A DNA stretch of 32,299 bases from Haplosporangium gracile (taxonomy: Eukaryota; Mortierellomycota; Mortierellomycetes; Mortierellales; Mortierellaceae), in contig JAAAUF010000405.1 of the NCBI GenBank assembly GCA_015499985.1, positions 3,210 through 35,508 on the forward strand, in the 5' to 3' direction. Made by a program: the position numbers and the translations under genes. Position 1 is the stretch's first letter; each line of letters starts with the position of its first letter. Below, piece after piece: positions 11,601 to 20,875 of the stretch. Below the pieces are notes generated by a model that saw only the letters and a list, made by a program, of their open reading frames with translations, was not told the origin of the DNA and ran no database searches.

Positions 11601-12761
11601 CAGCATCCTCGACATCGATCTAGCTTTATAGGCGACGATACTATCAACCGAAGGACTGCTGCCAGCAGACGATCTTCGACTCACTCGATCCGTGAAGTCG
11701 CTGAGCGGTCAGTTCCTTCAGCTTCGTCTGTGATCTCGCTGGCCTCCACTCTGTCGTCTTCCAGCACCGAGTCGCCCTCGTTGGTCCCAGAGTCGAATGG
11801 TGTGTCGTCGTTGCTGTTGGAGGGGAAAGGCAAGATTGCGTCTGATATTTCTCTTTCCCGAAATGAAATGTCTAAGAGACGTGGCAGCAGAACCGATTCG
11901 GACGAGGGCCATGCCACGACGGGCACTCTAGACAGAAAGAGCCAAGAGGGACCCATGTCGTTTATGGATATGCTTCAAGATTTCGATCCTTTCCCCAGTC
12001 GAGAGGCCCTTAGCGGAGATGGACTTTTGAATGACACTAGCATCACAAGTCTTCAGAGTCTCAATGGTGGCAGCATCAGTGACGACCTTAACTTTTATTT
12101 CCCTCATGAACAAGGCCCACTCGACGAGAATACTGTCGTCAGCAGTGGACGACGTATGAGTTTTGGTCGTCATTCCCGAGGGAACAGTCGTCAGTTGAAC
12201 CCTCTCCCTTACTCGCCTAAGCACCGGCGGACCCAGAGCCATGTTCAGTCGATCGACTTGCCCCCCTTGTCGAACTACAGTAGTCCTCGCAACCCTCGAT
12301 CCAGGACGACAAGTCATTCTTCGGTGTACAAGAACCGGTATCTGTCACACATCAACTTCCCCCACTACTCCCCCCACTACCAACAACATACTCCTACCAG
12401 CAGCATCGGCAATAGCAACAGCAACACGTTGGGAATCTACCCACACCAACAACATGCCGGCGAAACTGGAGTTCTCTCGCCCATTGCAACAGCTGCCAGC
12501 GTGCGCGCCGCAGAAATTGAAAACTTGGAACGCCAACAGGATGAACTTCAGGAGCAATGGCGGATGGCCTCATGGACCCGGCAGATGAACGAATGGGACC
12601 ACGCACGGATGTTGAAGGGGCAACAGGGGTTGTTGGGGATCAGTATTGGGCTTGATCTGGATACCAGTAGTCCTTCCCCTGTGCAGTCGACGGCTTTTAC
12701 GTCCTTTGGAGCTTTGTCTGCTTCCCCATTGCCCATGCCTTCTCCTCTCTCTTCGCCGTAG
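8676..12761 (+). CDS. Large protein of unknown function with possible N-terminal beta-grasp fold, six exons, 1071 aa
   Basis: Exons are 8676-8792, 8999-9042, 9156-9225, 9446-9520, 9741-10590 and 10702-12761. All introns are GT-AG and the frame is kept to a TAG at 12759-12761. The start has an A at -3. I do not recognise the family. Residues about 7-102 alternate hydrophobic strands and one helix (TLIKISFQEGG, RIFEFAP, CRHAVEQVSAAFAV, WTMALYSKK, KTLELRTKTP) like a ubiquitin-like or Ras-binding beta-grasp domain of the kind that opens ELMO and some formins; this is pattern only. Residues about 125-195 and 290-480 look globular and hydrophobic (HRLFNFFRTSDD, QKGCIYLSIIILNSDN, SGLYIGLYYTESTMSG). 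Residues 500-970 are Ser/Arg-rich and probably disordered, with a short acidic Glu/Leu helix (EIVELEQEIEQELEMETELE). A predicted coiled coil lies near 985-1020 (EIENLERQQDELQEQW). No transmembrane segment or signal peptide is seen. A scaffold or signalling role is a guess. Confidence 0.85.
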
Positions 12762-13895
12762 GGTTTTGGGAAAAGATGTGTATATAGCTATGATTTTTTT
12801 CATGATGATTTTTAGTTTTGTGAACAAACGTTTCAAATGAGGTTTCTTTTTCTCGTCTCAGTCTCATTTTGCACTCATTGATTTTTTTTCGTGGTTGTGT
12901 GGGTGTGTTTATATGATCTGTTGTGTTGGTTCAGGCACCAGGCCCTTTTAACAAACTGTGAGTTACGCCCTTTTTCTTTACGTATGTATGTAACCCCTCG
13001 TATGAGGGAAACAGAGAGAGAAAGACAAACTCAAAAAGAGAAGAGGGAGAAGTAGCCGGGGCTTGAAAAACAAGGCCAAGGGTCACATGAACAAGCCCAG
13101 ATCCTGGTGAACCAATCATCTGGCGCCCACAGGCTATGTTCCTGTCTTGCGTTGTGCGTGGAAGTGGACCGGATCTTTTGCGAAGGCGGGGCTGGGCGTC
13201 CTACTTTTCTTTTCCTTTATGCTGTCAGTTACTTGTTGAGGTGAAGTGATCAAGTTTTTAATCGAAATAGCAACGCGGCGACAAGTTGAGACTAGACGGA
13301 ACATTGAGTTGAAAGAAAGGAAGAGTGAGGTGGGAGTGAGAAGGAAAGAGAGAAGGTGGTGTGTTTTTGATGACGATGAGTCAGGTCCCTCACCCATCCG
13401 ACCGATACAAACAGAACAAGGAAAAGAGAGAGACGGGCAGAGAGAAGAGGGAAGAAAGGCAAAGGTGGGGTTGAGAGCAAAAGAGACAAACAGAGAGTGA
13501 GCATGGGTCGATGAAAAAATGAGCGTGAGAGTTTTTTACCTCCTTCCTGATTTGGCAGGTACAGTTTCCACGGTACTCGATGGAGTAATGAGTGGGTGGG
13601 TGGGTGGGGGGAGGGGGGGGGGGGGTTGTGGTGGACCCGTGCAAAGTTGTCAATTCGCGAGCAAGCAAGCCACAGACATGACCCTTTCCCCTCCTCCCCT
13701 CCGTCCCTGGCTAAAATCAATCTCCCACGGGACACGCTTCTCCCCTTTTTATTTCCCTCATTATTTTTGGTCCTTTTTTCTTTTCCCGTTACACTTCCCC
13801 ACTCCACTCTTCCTCTACTCTTACGCCCTACTCTCTTGTCTTACGGACATCTAATCACTCTTTCACTCACATCACACGCATAACACATATACAGC
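12762..13895. other. Intergenic region, promoter of glutaryl-CoA dehydrogenase
   Basis: This is the 3' flank of the gene ending at 12761 followed by the upstream region of the gene at 13896. A purine-rich part (about 13290-13500) is followed by the G-run at 13594-13625 and then a CT-rich leader (13680-13890). The open frames here are composition-driven and I call none. Confidence 0.5.
13594..13625 (+). promoter_or_regulatory. Potential G-quadruplex
   Basis: Runs GGG-T-GGG-T-GGG-T-GGGGGG-A-G13 give at least five G-tracts separated by single bases, an optimal quadruplex pattern on the plus strand, about 270 bases upstream of the glutaryl-CoA dehydrogenase ATG. A regulatory effect is inferred. 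Confidence 0.6.
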
Positions 13896-15834
13896 ATGTC
13901 TCTTCGCATCCTCACAAAGGCCTTCAAGCCCTCCATGGTTGCCAACACCCGCACCATGGCCTCTAAATCAAAAGGTAATTCACTCTTTCTAGCTTTTTCC
14001 TCCATCAACTTTTTTTGTTGCTGATGTACAGGAATCTGATTCCTCCAGACAGCGGTGACAAGATGTGCAAGTTGACCAAAACAGTGGTCTGTTTCCACAA
14101 ATAGCACTCACACGTCTACCCTTTTCTTCTGCTGTATGTTTGTGAATACCAAATAGCATTTGTCAAGTACGACTGGACTGATCCTCTTAACTTGAACTCC
14201 CAGCTCACCGAGGAGGAGATTGCCGTCAGGTACGACCATACACCCTACTTACTTAAGACGTCTAAAACGCGGTGAATCAATCGCTGTCTCACCTTGTTCC
14301 TTCCGTACTTTGACGACCTGTGACTAACGATGGACTGTATTCTTGGTTGTCTGTTTTGCTTGTAGAGATGTCGCTCGAGACTACTGCCAAGACAAGCTCA
14401 TGTCCCGCATTACCATGGCCAACCGTCACGAGAGTACGTCCCTTCTATTCTTTGCTTCGTAATAAGAAAAAGAGTAAATATTGTAAAAATGTTACAAACA
14501 ACTAACCCATATTATTTCTTATTACCCTTCCCTCACTCGTAGAGTTTGACAGGGAGATCTTGTCGGAGATGGGAGAGCTCGGCCTTTTGGGATCGACGAT
14601 TGAGGGATACGGATGCGCTGGTGTCTCCTCTGTTGCCTACGGTCTCACCGCCCGCGAGGTCGAGAGGTTCGTTATTGTGCTTTTGCTTATCTCCTAGGAA
14701 GGTTTTTGTCCAATCATTTTCTTGCCCGTTCTCACCCCACAAATAATTTAATGGTCTCCTTTTTGACCTTGTTGATGATTAATAGAGTTGACAGTGGTTA
14801 CCGCTCTGCTATGAGTGTCCAGTCTTCGCTGGTTATGCACCCCATCTACGCCTACGGTACTGAGGAGCAGAAGCAGAAATGGTTGCCTCGCCTTGGTACG
14901 TTCTTTTCCTCTTTTTCAATTGAATATGAATTATCCTTCTCCTTCCCTCTTCCTTACTCGATCGTTATGTTACGTCATATCTAATTATTTTGATTTCTTC
15001 CTTAACAACAAATAGCCAAGGGCGAGATTGTCGGATGCTTCGGATTGACAGAGCCCAACCACGGCTCGGACCCCGGTTCGATGGAGACAGTCGCCAAGAA
15101 GGTCAACGGTCACTACGTCCTCTCGGGTTCCAAGACCTGGATCACCAACTCGCCTATTGCCGACGTCTTTGTCGTCTGGGCCAAGGATCTCTCGGACGGC
15201 GCCAAGATCAAGGGTTTCGTCCTTGAGAAAGGCATGAAGGGTCTCTCTGCCCCCAAGATCGAGGGCAAATTCTCCCTCCGTGCTTCAACCACGGGTATGA
15301 TCATGATGGATGATGTTGAGGTCCCCGCTGAGAACTTATTGCCTAACGTCCATGGTCTTAAGGGACCATTCGGATGCCTTAACAATGCTCGTTTCGGTAT
15401 TGCCTGGGGTGCTCTTGGAGCTGCCGAGTTCTGTCTGGCCCAGGCTCGTGACTATACTTTGAACCGTAAGCAGTTTGGTGTTCCCCTGGCCCGATTCCAG
15501 TTGATGCAGAAGAAGATGGCTGATGCCAACACTGAGATCGCTTTGGGACTCCAGGCATGTCTCCAGGTCGGCCGTCTCAAGGACGAGGGCAAGATTGCGC
15601 CCGAGATGATCTCGATGATCAAGCGCAACTCTTGTGGAAAGGCTTTGGATATTGCCAGGACCTCCCGTGATATGTTGGGTGGTAACGGTATCTCGGACGA
15701 GTACCATATCATCCGCCACGTTATGAACCTCGAGGCTGTCAACACCTATGAGGGCACACATGANNNNNNNNNNCCATGCCCTTATCTTGGGACGTGCCAT
15801 CACTGGCCTTGCCTCCTTCTCTGCCACCGATTAA
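13896..15834 (+). CDS. GCDH: Glutaryl-CoA dehydrogenase, mitochondrial, six exons seen, assembly gap near the end
   Basis: This flavoenzyme oxidises and decarboxylates glutaryl-CoA to crotonyl-CoA in the mitochondrial matrix during lysine and tryptophan breakdown, passing electrons to ETF. Exons are 13896-13974, 14157-14229, 14366-14433, 14543-14666, 14786-14895 and 15016-15834. The first ~26 residues are basic and lack acids ([19 protein letters not shown]), as in a presequence. Visible signatures are [13 protein letters not shown], the substrate-binding arginine in [14 protein letters not shown] (R121), the FAD motif [15 protein letters not shown] (160-174), [13 protein letters not shown] [35 protein letters not shown] and [13 protein letters not shown]. 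The catalytic glutamate is in NTYEGTH (E397, codon 15750-15752). Ten Ns (15764-15773) follow THD. The reading then resumes as [15 protein letters not shown] to TAA at 15832-15834, but out of frame across the Ns. Family proteins have [13 protein letters not shown] here, so three real bases, or an intron, are hidden. The restored length would be about 421 aa, normal for the family. Confidence 0.96.
15764..15773. other. Assembly gap (10 N) inside the last GCDH exon
   Basis: Ten Ns stand between codons for THD and HALILG. Ten is not the true length if the exon is continuous, because only three missing bases would keep frame. It is probably a placeholder for an unknown length. Confidence 0.95.
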
Positions 15835-15896
15835 GTTTTCTTTCTCGTTTTCGTTATTCGCACTTTCTTTTTTCTTCACAGCACCTCATCTCAGTA

Positions 15897-15902
15897 AATA
15901 AA
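15897..15902 (+). terminator. Polyadenylation signal AATAAA of GCDH
   Basis: AATAAA lies 62 bases past the GCDH stop codon on the same strand. Confidence 0.5.
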
Positions 15903-15989
15903 CTATAGACGTATATTTGTACAGGCAATTTTTTCGTACCATATTCTTGTCTTCGTCATTACCTTTGTTCATACTCATGTTGTTGTTGC

Positions 15990-15999
15990 TTTATTTATT
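15990..15999 (-). terminator. Overlapping AATAAA signals of the CLYBL-like gene
   Basis: TTTATTTATT on the plus strand gives two overlapping AATAAA signals on the minus strand, about 43-52 bases past the lyase stop codon. They lie within 90 bases of the oppositely oriented GCDH signal. Confidence 0.5.
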
Positions 16000-16041
16000 T
16001 GCTTTTTTTATACGCAGACGTGCTTTTGGCGATCTTTGTAT

Positions 16042-18557
16042 TTATGCGGTGGTGGCAGCATTATCCTTTTTACCACTGTTCACGGCAACAGTCGTCGTCG
16101 TCGTAGATGGTGCACCAGATCCAGTAGTGGCAACAGTAGGAGGGGTACTACCAGCCTGTAGGATCTTTTGCCGCTCCTCGGCGTTCGGAATCGCCACTCC
16201 GCCTTGATGCGCTCGGCTCAGAATCTTTTCTGCCCACTTGACTACCGGCAAGTCAATCCTATTATATTATTTCGTTGTAGTAATCGTTAGATATCTCTGC
16301 TGCATCATGTTTGTCCTTGTTTTCAATTTTGCGATTTTGATGTCAGATGAGATGTTTACTTACACTTTGCCGTTGTAATTGAATGCTCCGACACCGCGCT
16401 TTGAGTGCTCCTGGTACCCTTCGCTAATATCCGCTGCTCTTGCAATTTCTATTCACAAATACGCACAAAGAGAGGAACATGGTGAGTAAGTATGTTATGC
16501 AAACACAAAGATATCGTACGAAAATGACGTTCCTCATGAGACATCATCGTAATAGACGCCTAGTAGTAGGTTTACCATGGTCGGTAGGAAGAAAGCAGCG
16601 CTGAATGATCTCGAGCTGACGAGGATGAACCGCCTGCTTGCCCAAGAATCCCATCCTGCGTCCAAACTCGCACTCCTCCCTCAAAATATCGTCGTTTTTG
16701 TAATCCATGCACACCTGTGAATGACAAAAGGGATGAGTTGTAGAGGTTAATAGGTGATGAGCTAACAAAGTCGCAAAGGACAAAAAAAAAAGTAACATCG
16801 AGGCGAAGGAAATAGTACGTACGAGGTCAATGGCTTGGAGACCGTATGCGTGGGCAGCTGTGACGATGGCCTGGCGACCATAGAGCATCTCGGTTCCTTC
16901 GCGGGTCCTTGTCAATCCCAGATCTGCGCAGTAGTCCTCCGCAGCAAACTAAACGCAGCAAATGAAAGCAGATGATACGGTTAATTACTACGCGCACTTA
17001 CACCTTTCTGCTTGTTACCTTCCCCGCCCCCCTCCCCCAAGTCCGAGAGAGAAAGCACCTTATTCTTACCACAAGAGCATCGACACGAGGGTCTGCGGTA
17101 GCGATCTCCTTCAGGTTCATGATACCCAATGCACTTTCAATTGAAGCGATAATCCTGACATTCTTGCGACTATGTTTTTTCGAAAAAGCAAAAGCGTCAA
17201 TGATCGGCTAAAACCAGAATGTTTTCCCGCCCTATTTCCCACGAGACAAAAAAAAATGTTGTCACATAAATATGATTTAAACCGCGACGAACGCCGTTCG
17301 CTGTACACTTACGTGATGAAGGGTGCGACACTGTCGACCATTTGACTGACAAACTGGACATCCTTGGCCGACTGCACCTTGGGGATCACAATCGCCTGCA
17401 ATCTGCTGGAACGGAGCTATTTCACCGACATATCAGAAACGGGAACAAAAGATGAGCATGGATGTCAGGCACAGGTTCTTCTCCATTATGTTTTCCGCTC
17501 AATATATCAATGCTTCTGATGTGGTGTAAAGTATAACATACAACGACGTTCAAATCATCAAACTCGAGTCCAGAACCGACAGCGTTAATCCTGACGGCCT
17601 TCTCGGCCTTACGGTGCTCAGAGGCCTCCAAGGCATCAAAGACCATCTCACGAGCAATATTCTTGCGGTTGAATGCGACACCGTCCTCGAGATCGTATAC
17701 AAGACAGTCGGCCCCCAATGATAATGAAGACTTCAATTTGCGCTCATCACTTCCAGGAACTAATGACGATGGAGAATAACAAATGCGGTTAGACGGAGTG
17801 AAAACATCATTGTCGCCATAGATACAAAGGCATTACTTCTCTTGGATTTACAGCAAGTGCGTGTTTTTGTTGAAAATGTGATAAATAAGATTGCTTGGTT
17901 ACTTTCACTTACCGTAGAAAATGGATCGTCGGATACGCTTCTCAGGCTCAATTCCCTGGATGCCAAGACCCTGGCCTCCTGATCCAGCTCCTGAAGCAGC
18001 CACGGAGGTCGAGGAGGATGAGGAGGTGGCGAGGGAAGAGGTGTCATTAGCAAAGAGGGGTGCTGAAGAACCCAGGCCTCGGGTGTACCTGAAAGCTAAT
18101 CCGGCCGCTGTTTAGATTTTGTGTTTTTGTTTGACGAAAGCAAGTGACATGTGTAAACAAATGGGCGGGAAAAGGAGAAACGTGGGTCAGTTAACGTATG
18201 TCGAGTAACTTTAGAGTATCCAAGGATTGGTGCTTTAGTTGAGTTCCGTATGAACCGCAGGGTCTACTATGTCGACAGTTCTGCGCTGTAATGTGTGATC
18301 CCTCCTGTGAATACCGGCTTGTGAATGTGTTCCGTAATTCTAGTTTTCTGCCATGGAGATGGCTCTGTTCACTTCCCCTTCTGTTCACTTCTCCTTCTAT
18401 TCTGCTCTTGCTTTGATGACCAAAACGCAATTGCAACACCTCTTGCACTGGATGTCGCGTTTGGCATCGAAGCAGAGGCCTGTGTACCTTGGGGCGTAAT
18501 AACCCTTCTGCTGAAGGCTCCACGAACAAGAGCACCACGACGTGCTGCAGCGAACAT
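16042..18557 (-). CDS. CLYBL: Citrate lyase beta-like / citramalyl-CoA lyase (HpcH/HpaI aldolase family), mitochondrial, nine exons, 413 aa
   Basis: Relatives cleave 3S-citramalyl-CoA (and related malyl-CoA esters) to acetyl-CoA and an oxoacid, with Mg2+, in mitochondria. Exons on the minus strand are 18557-18488, 18095-17913, 17759-17542, 17416-17313, 17169-17070, 16948-16823, 16714-16576, 16448-16364 and 16258-16042; together they give exactly 414 codons. The N-terminus MFAAARRGALVRGAFSRR is a clear presequence, followed by a Ser/Thr/Gly-rich linker (about 30-70). The aldolase domain begins at FYVPGSDERKLKSSL (83 on) and DCLVYDLEDGVA (102-113). It continues with KAVRINAVGSGLEFDD, LQAIVIPKVQSA, the metal-binding segment IASIESALGI (E203), VFAAEDYCADLG (E229, D230), GLQAIDLVCMDYKND and GFLGKQAVHPRQLEII. 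The last ~45 residues are a Thr/Ala-rich low-complexity tail not typical of the family. Substrate choice among citramalyl-CoA, malyl-CoA and methylmalyl-CoA cannot be read from sequence. Confidence 0.92.
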
Positions 18558-19538
18558 GGCGGAATGTAAAAGTAAAGAAAGTAAGAGTGTGAAGGGGTGA
18601 TGGACAAAGAAATGGACGGTGGGAATAAAAAAAAAAAAGAGCGCGTTCCCTTCATAGCGAGCCGATATGTCACGTGATAAAATGCCACTTTGCAGACAAA
18701 CTAAGGCCGTTGAAGCTATTGCATGAATGCTTTTCAAGACACGACAATAGCTCAAAGTATGTATCTCCCTTCCCCCTCCTCATCGAAACACTCCGCTTTT
18801 CCACGTTTTGTTGTCTCCTCGCGTCTCTCATTACCACCTCACTTCACTTCCATCGCCACTCCTTTGCTACCGTCTCTACACACAAGCACACACATTTTTT
18901 CACTCCCCTCGCACTCTGTCTCGAGCACATTGTCGCCTTACTCTCGCAGTCTCTAGTCCTTCCTTCTACATTTACAAGGCAAGTACAGTTTGAAGATTGT
19001 TCCCTTTCGGACGGTGCTGTTACAGCCACCTTGGATGAGACCGTGCGGTTCACTCGAGTCTTGAATAGACCCGTGTTCACCATTGACATGGAATCTAAGC
19101 GTTGGTCCATGAGATCCAGGAGATAAACCCCCAACTCTTAAATGGAAGGGAGTATTCGACCTGGAAATGGAGTTACAGCAGCGTTGAATGTCAGCCACCC
19201 TGGATGAGACCATGCGGTTCACTTCGGGCTTGTATAGAGTCGTGTTTACCAATGACATGGAATCTGGGTGTTGGTGCATGAGATCCAGGAGGACATGCAA
19301 CATCTTGATGTTTGCAAGATTTTGGGTGTTTGACCTGGAAATGCAGACATTGTCCCCAAGCAGTTTAGTTGCTGAAGCAACACGAGCATTCGCCCATGTA
19401 CTGACAATTATTGTTTTCTTATCCATTTGAACCTCAATAACCTTGAGGTATAGGCACGATCATCAACTCTTCCCCCTACATTCTGTTATTGTAACTCTTA
19501 TCTTTACGTTTCCGCATTCTCTACACTCACACGCCGAG
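18558..19538. promoter_or_regulatory. Divergent spacer between CLYBL-like gene and acidic ORF relic
   Basis: Next to the lyase start the plus strand is purine-rich (18560-18640), giving a CT-rich lyase leader on the coding strand. At 18740-18980 the plus strand becomes CT/CA-rich, as if leading a plus-strand transcript. The remainder carries the tandem duplication at 19023-19360. Open frames on both strands across the repeat are not conserved between the two copies by codon position. Confidence 0.5.
19023..19360. repeat. Imperfect tandem duplication, unit about 170 bp, two copies
   Basis: Copy 1 begins CAGCCACCTTGGATGAGACC at 19023 and copy 2 begins CAGCCACCCTGGATGAGACC at 19192. They share long blocks, including GACATGGAATCT, ATGAGATCCAGGAG and, near their ends, GACCTGGAAATG (19158 and 19332). 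The spacing changes from 169 to 174 bases along the unit, so small indels have accumulated. Substitutions fall in all codon positions in every frame I compared. Confidence 0.85.
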
Positions 19539-19907
19539 ATGGTTCATCACAAGTTCAAGGCCTTTCGCGACAACAATCCAGATCTCTCAGCCATCTGTCA
19601 CGTCGACTTCTTTGACAGTGCCCCTGATTTATCAGAAGCAGACGCATGCCATATTTGGCTGAGCTGCGTGACGGAAATGGCAAAGGATGCAGACCCAGCT
19701 ACAAAGGCGTCCATGGCGAACTTTAGGCTTGTTCTATAGCAACTGTGAGAATGTACGAAGCTTGCTTCCACGAGGAGACTGAGGATGATAGCGAGGAAGA
19801 CGATAGCGATGGGGAGTGGCTGTACGACTTCTCGTCAAAACCGTGTTTTCGACGACATTCTTGGCAGCTTTCCTATGGACGCTGCTTCTTCGGCCTTTTA
19901 CTCTTAA
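19539..19907 (+). pseudogene. Small acidic protein relic with two opposed frame changes
   Basis: An ATG at 19539 after a CT-rich leader opens a 66-codon frame (MVHHKFKAFRDNNPDLSAIC onward) ending in TAG at 19737-19739. The next frame (about 19745-19840) continues with a strongly acidic stretch (EETEDDSEEDDSDGEW). The first frame then resumes with a plausible ending (VFDDILGSFPMDAASSAFYS) and TAA at 19905-19907. The frames go 0, then 2, then 0, so two compensating indels could have broken one ~122-codon ORF. I do not recognise the protein. Only the first 66 codons could be a real small gene, or the whole may be noncoding. Confidence 0.35.
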
Positions 19908-20875
19908 ACTGTAGCAGACGTAGGGATGTAACAGAATAAATATATCTTCCATGATCGGGCTTGAACTTAGTTAAATAAAAGGAAGGTCAAAAAAGATACT
20001 TCAGGGGAAGAAGATTTTGAGGGAGGGACAGCGAAAGAGATGTCAGTAGTAGGGGTAATGAAAAAACATTGAGGGAGGGATAAAAAAGGTAAGGGGAGGG
20101 AGAGACTAAAAAAAAAGGTAAAGGTGACAGACGTCGAAGGATCAAGACACAACACCAGAAGGCAGCAGCAAGGAATAACATCAGAAAGATGAATCCAGGG
20201 AGAATATCATAAAGAACAGAATACAGCGCCAATAGATATCACAATGGATAAGGCTTATGGGGGTCGTTCCTGATCTTAAGGGTAGCCCAAAAACGCTAGC
20301 ACAGTCTGGATTCCAGAAAACCGCTCGTGTGGTACATATTTTCAAACAACACCCGTCCATCCAGCGACCCGGATATCTGTGAAGCTGCAAGTCGTGTCTT
20401 GTCTTTCTAAACTAGCAAACTAGACCCTCATCAAATCTAAAGCTCGAGTTTATCATAGGCGGCCTGGCAGACACTGTCTTTTAAATCAGGGGCACTGCGC
20501 TTAGTGCGCACTCTGATCCTCAGCTTTCTCACGGTACATTTTTAAAAGATGTGATGATGAATCCTGGAGTAGCTTTCCGTTGCTGACTGCTCTTTCGATT
20601 GCTGCAACAGCTACAAGTCACTATGCTATCTGAAGTGCCATCAGACCGAGAACAACCCCCTTTACTTTCACCCAAGACTCCCAGCCGTCGACAGAAAAGG
20701 CAAGTTTTCCATGTCCTCCACCAAAAAGTGTCCCAGAAAAATGTTCAAAATGGGCGGTTTGGCAGTCACTGTTGTGTCTGTCTACCATAAAAAATATGCT
20801 TGCAAGTTCGGACATTTCGAGTAAACACACACACACACTCATTCCCTTCCGGACATAAAACCGACATCTCCGGAC
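19908..20875. other. Intergenic region upstream of RSM22
   Basis: Nothing coding is convincing. A purine-rich stretch (about 19980-20120) is present. Just before the RSM22 start the heptamer CGGACAT occurs three times (20812-20818, 20852-20858 and 20871-20877), with a CA dinucleotide run at 20826-20838; the last copy overlaps the start codon. Confidence 0.4.

Noticed and set aside
13292..13807. 171-codon minus-strand ORF and partners upstream of GCDH
   Set aside because: Low-complexity Ser/Leu/Phe/Pro sequence from purine/pyrimidine-skewed DNA; it lies across the G-run.
15336..15827. Minus-strand ORFs under the GCDH gene
   Set aside because: Shadow frames of the strongly supported dehydrogenase exon.
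18953..19426. 157-codon minus-strand ORF across the tandem duplication
   Set aside because: The two repeat copies fall in different frames of this ORF, with no synonymous bias between them, so coding is unlikely.
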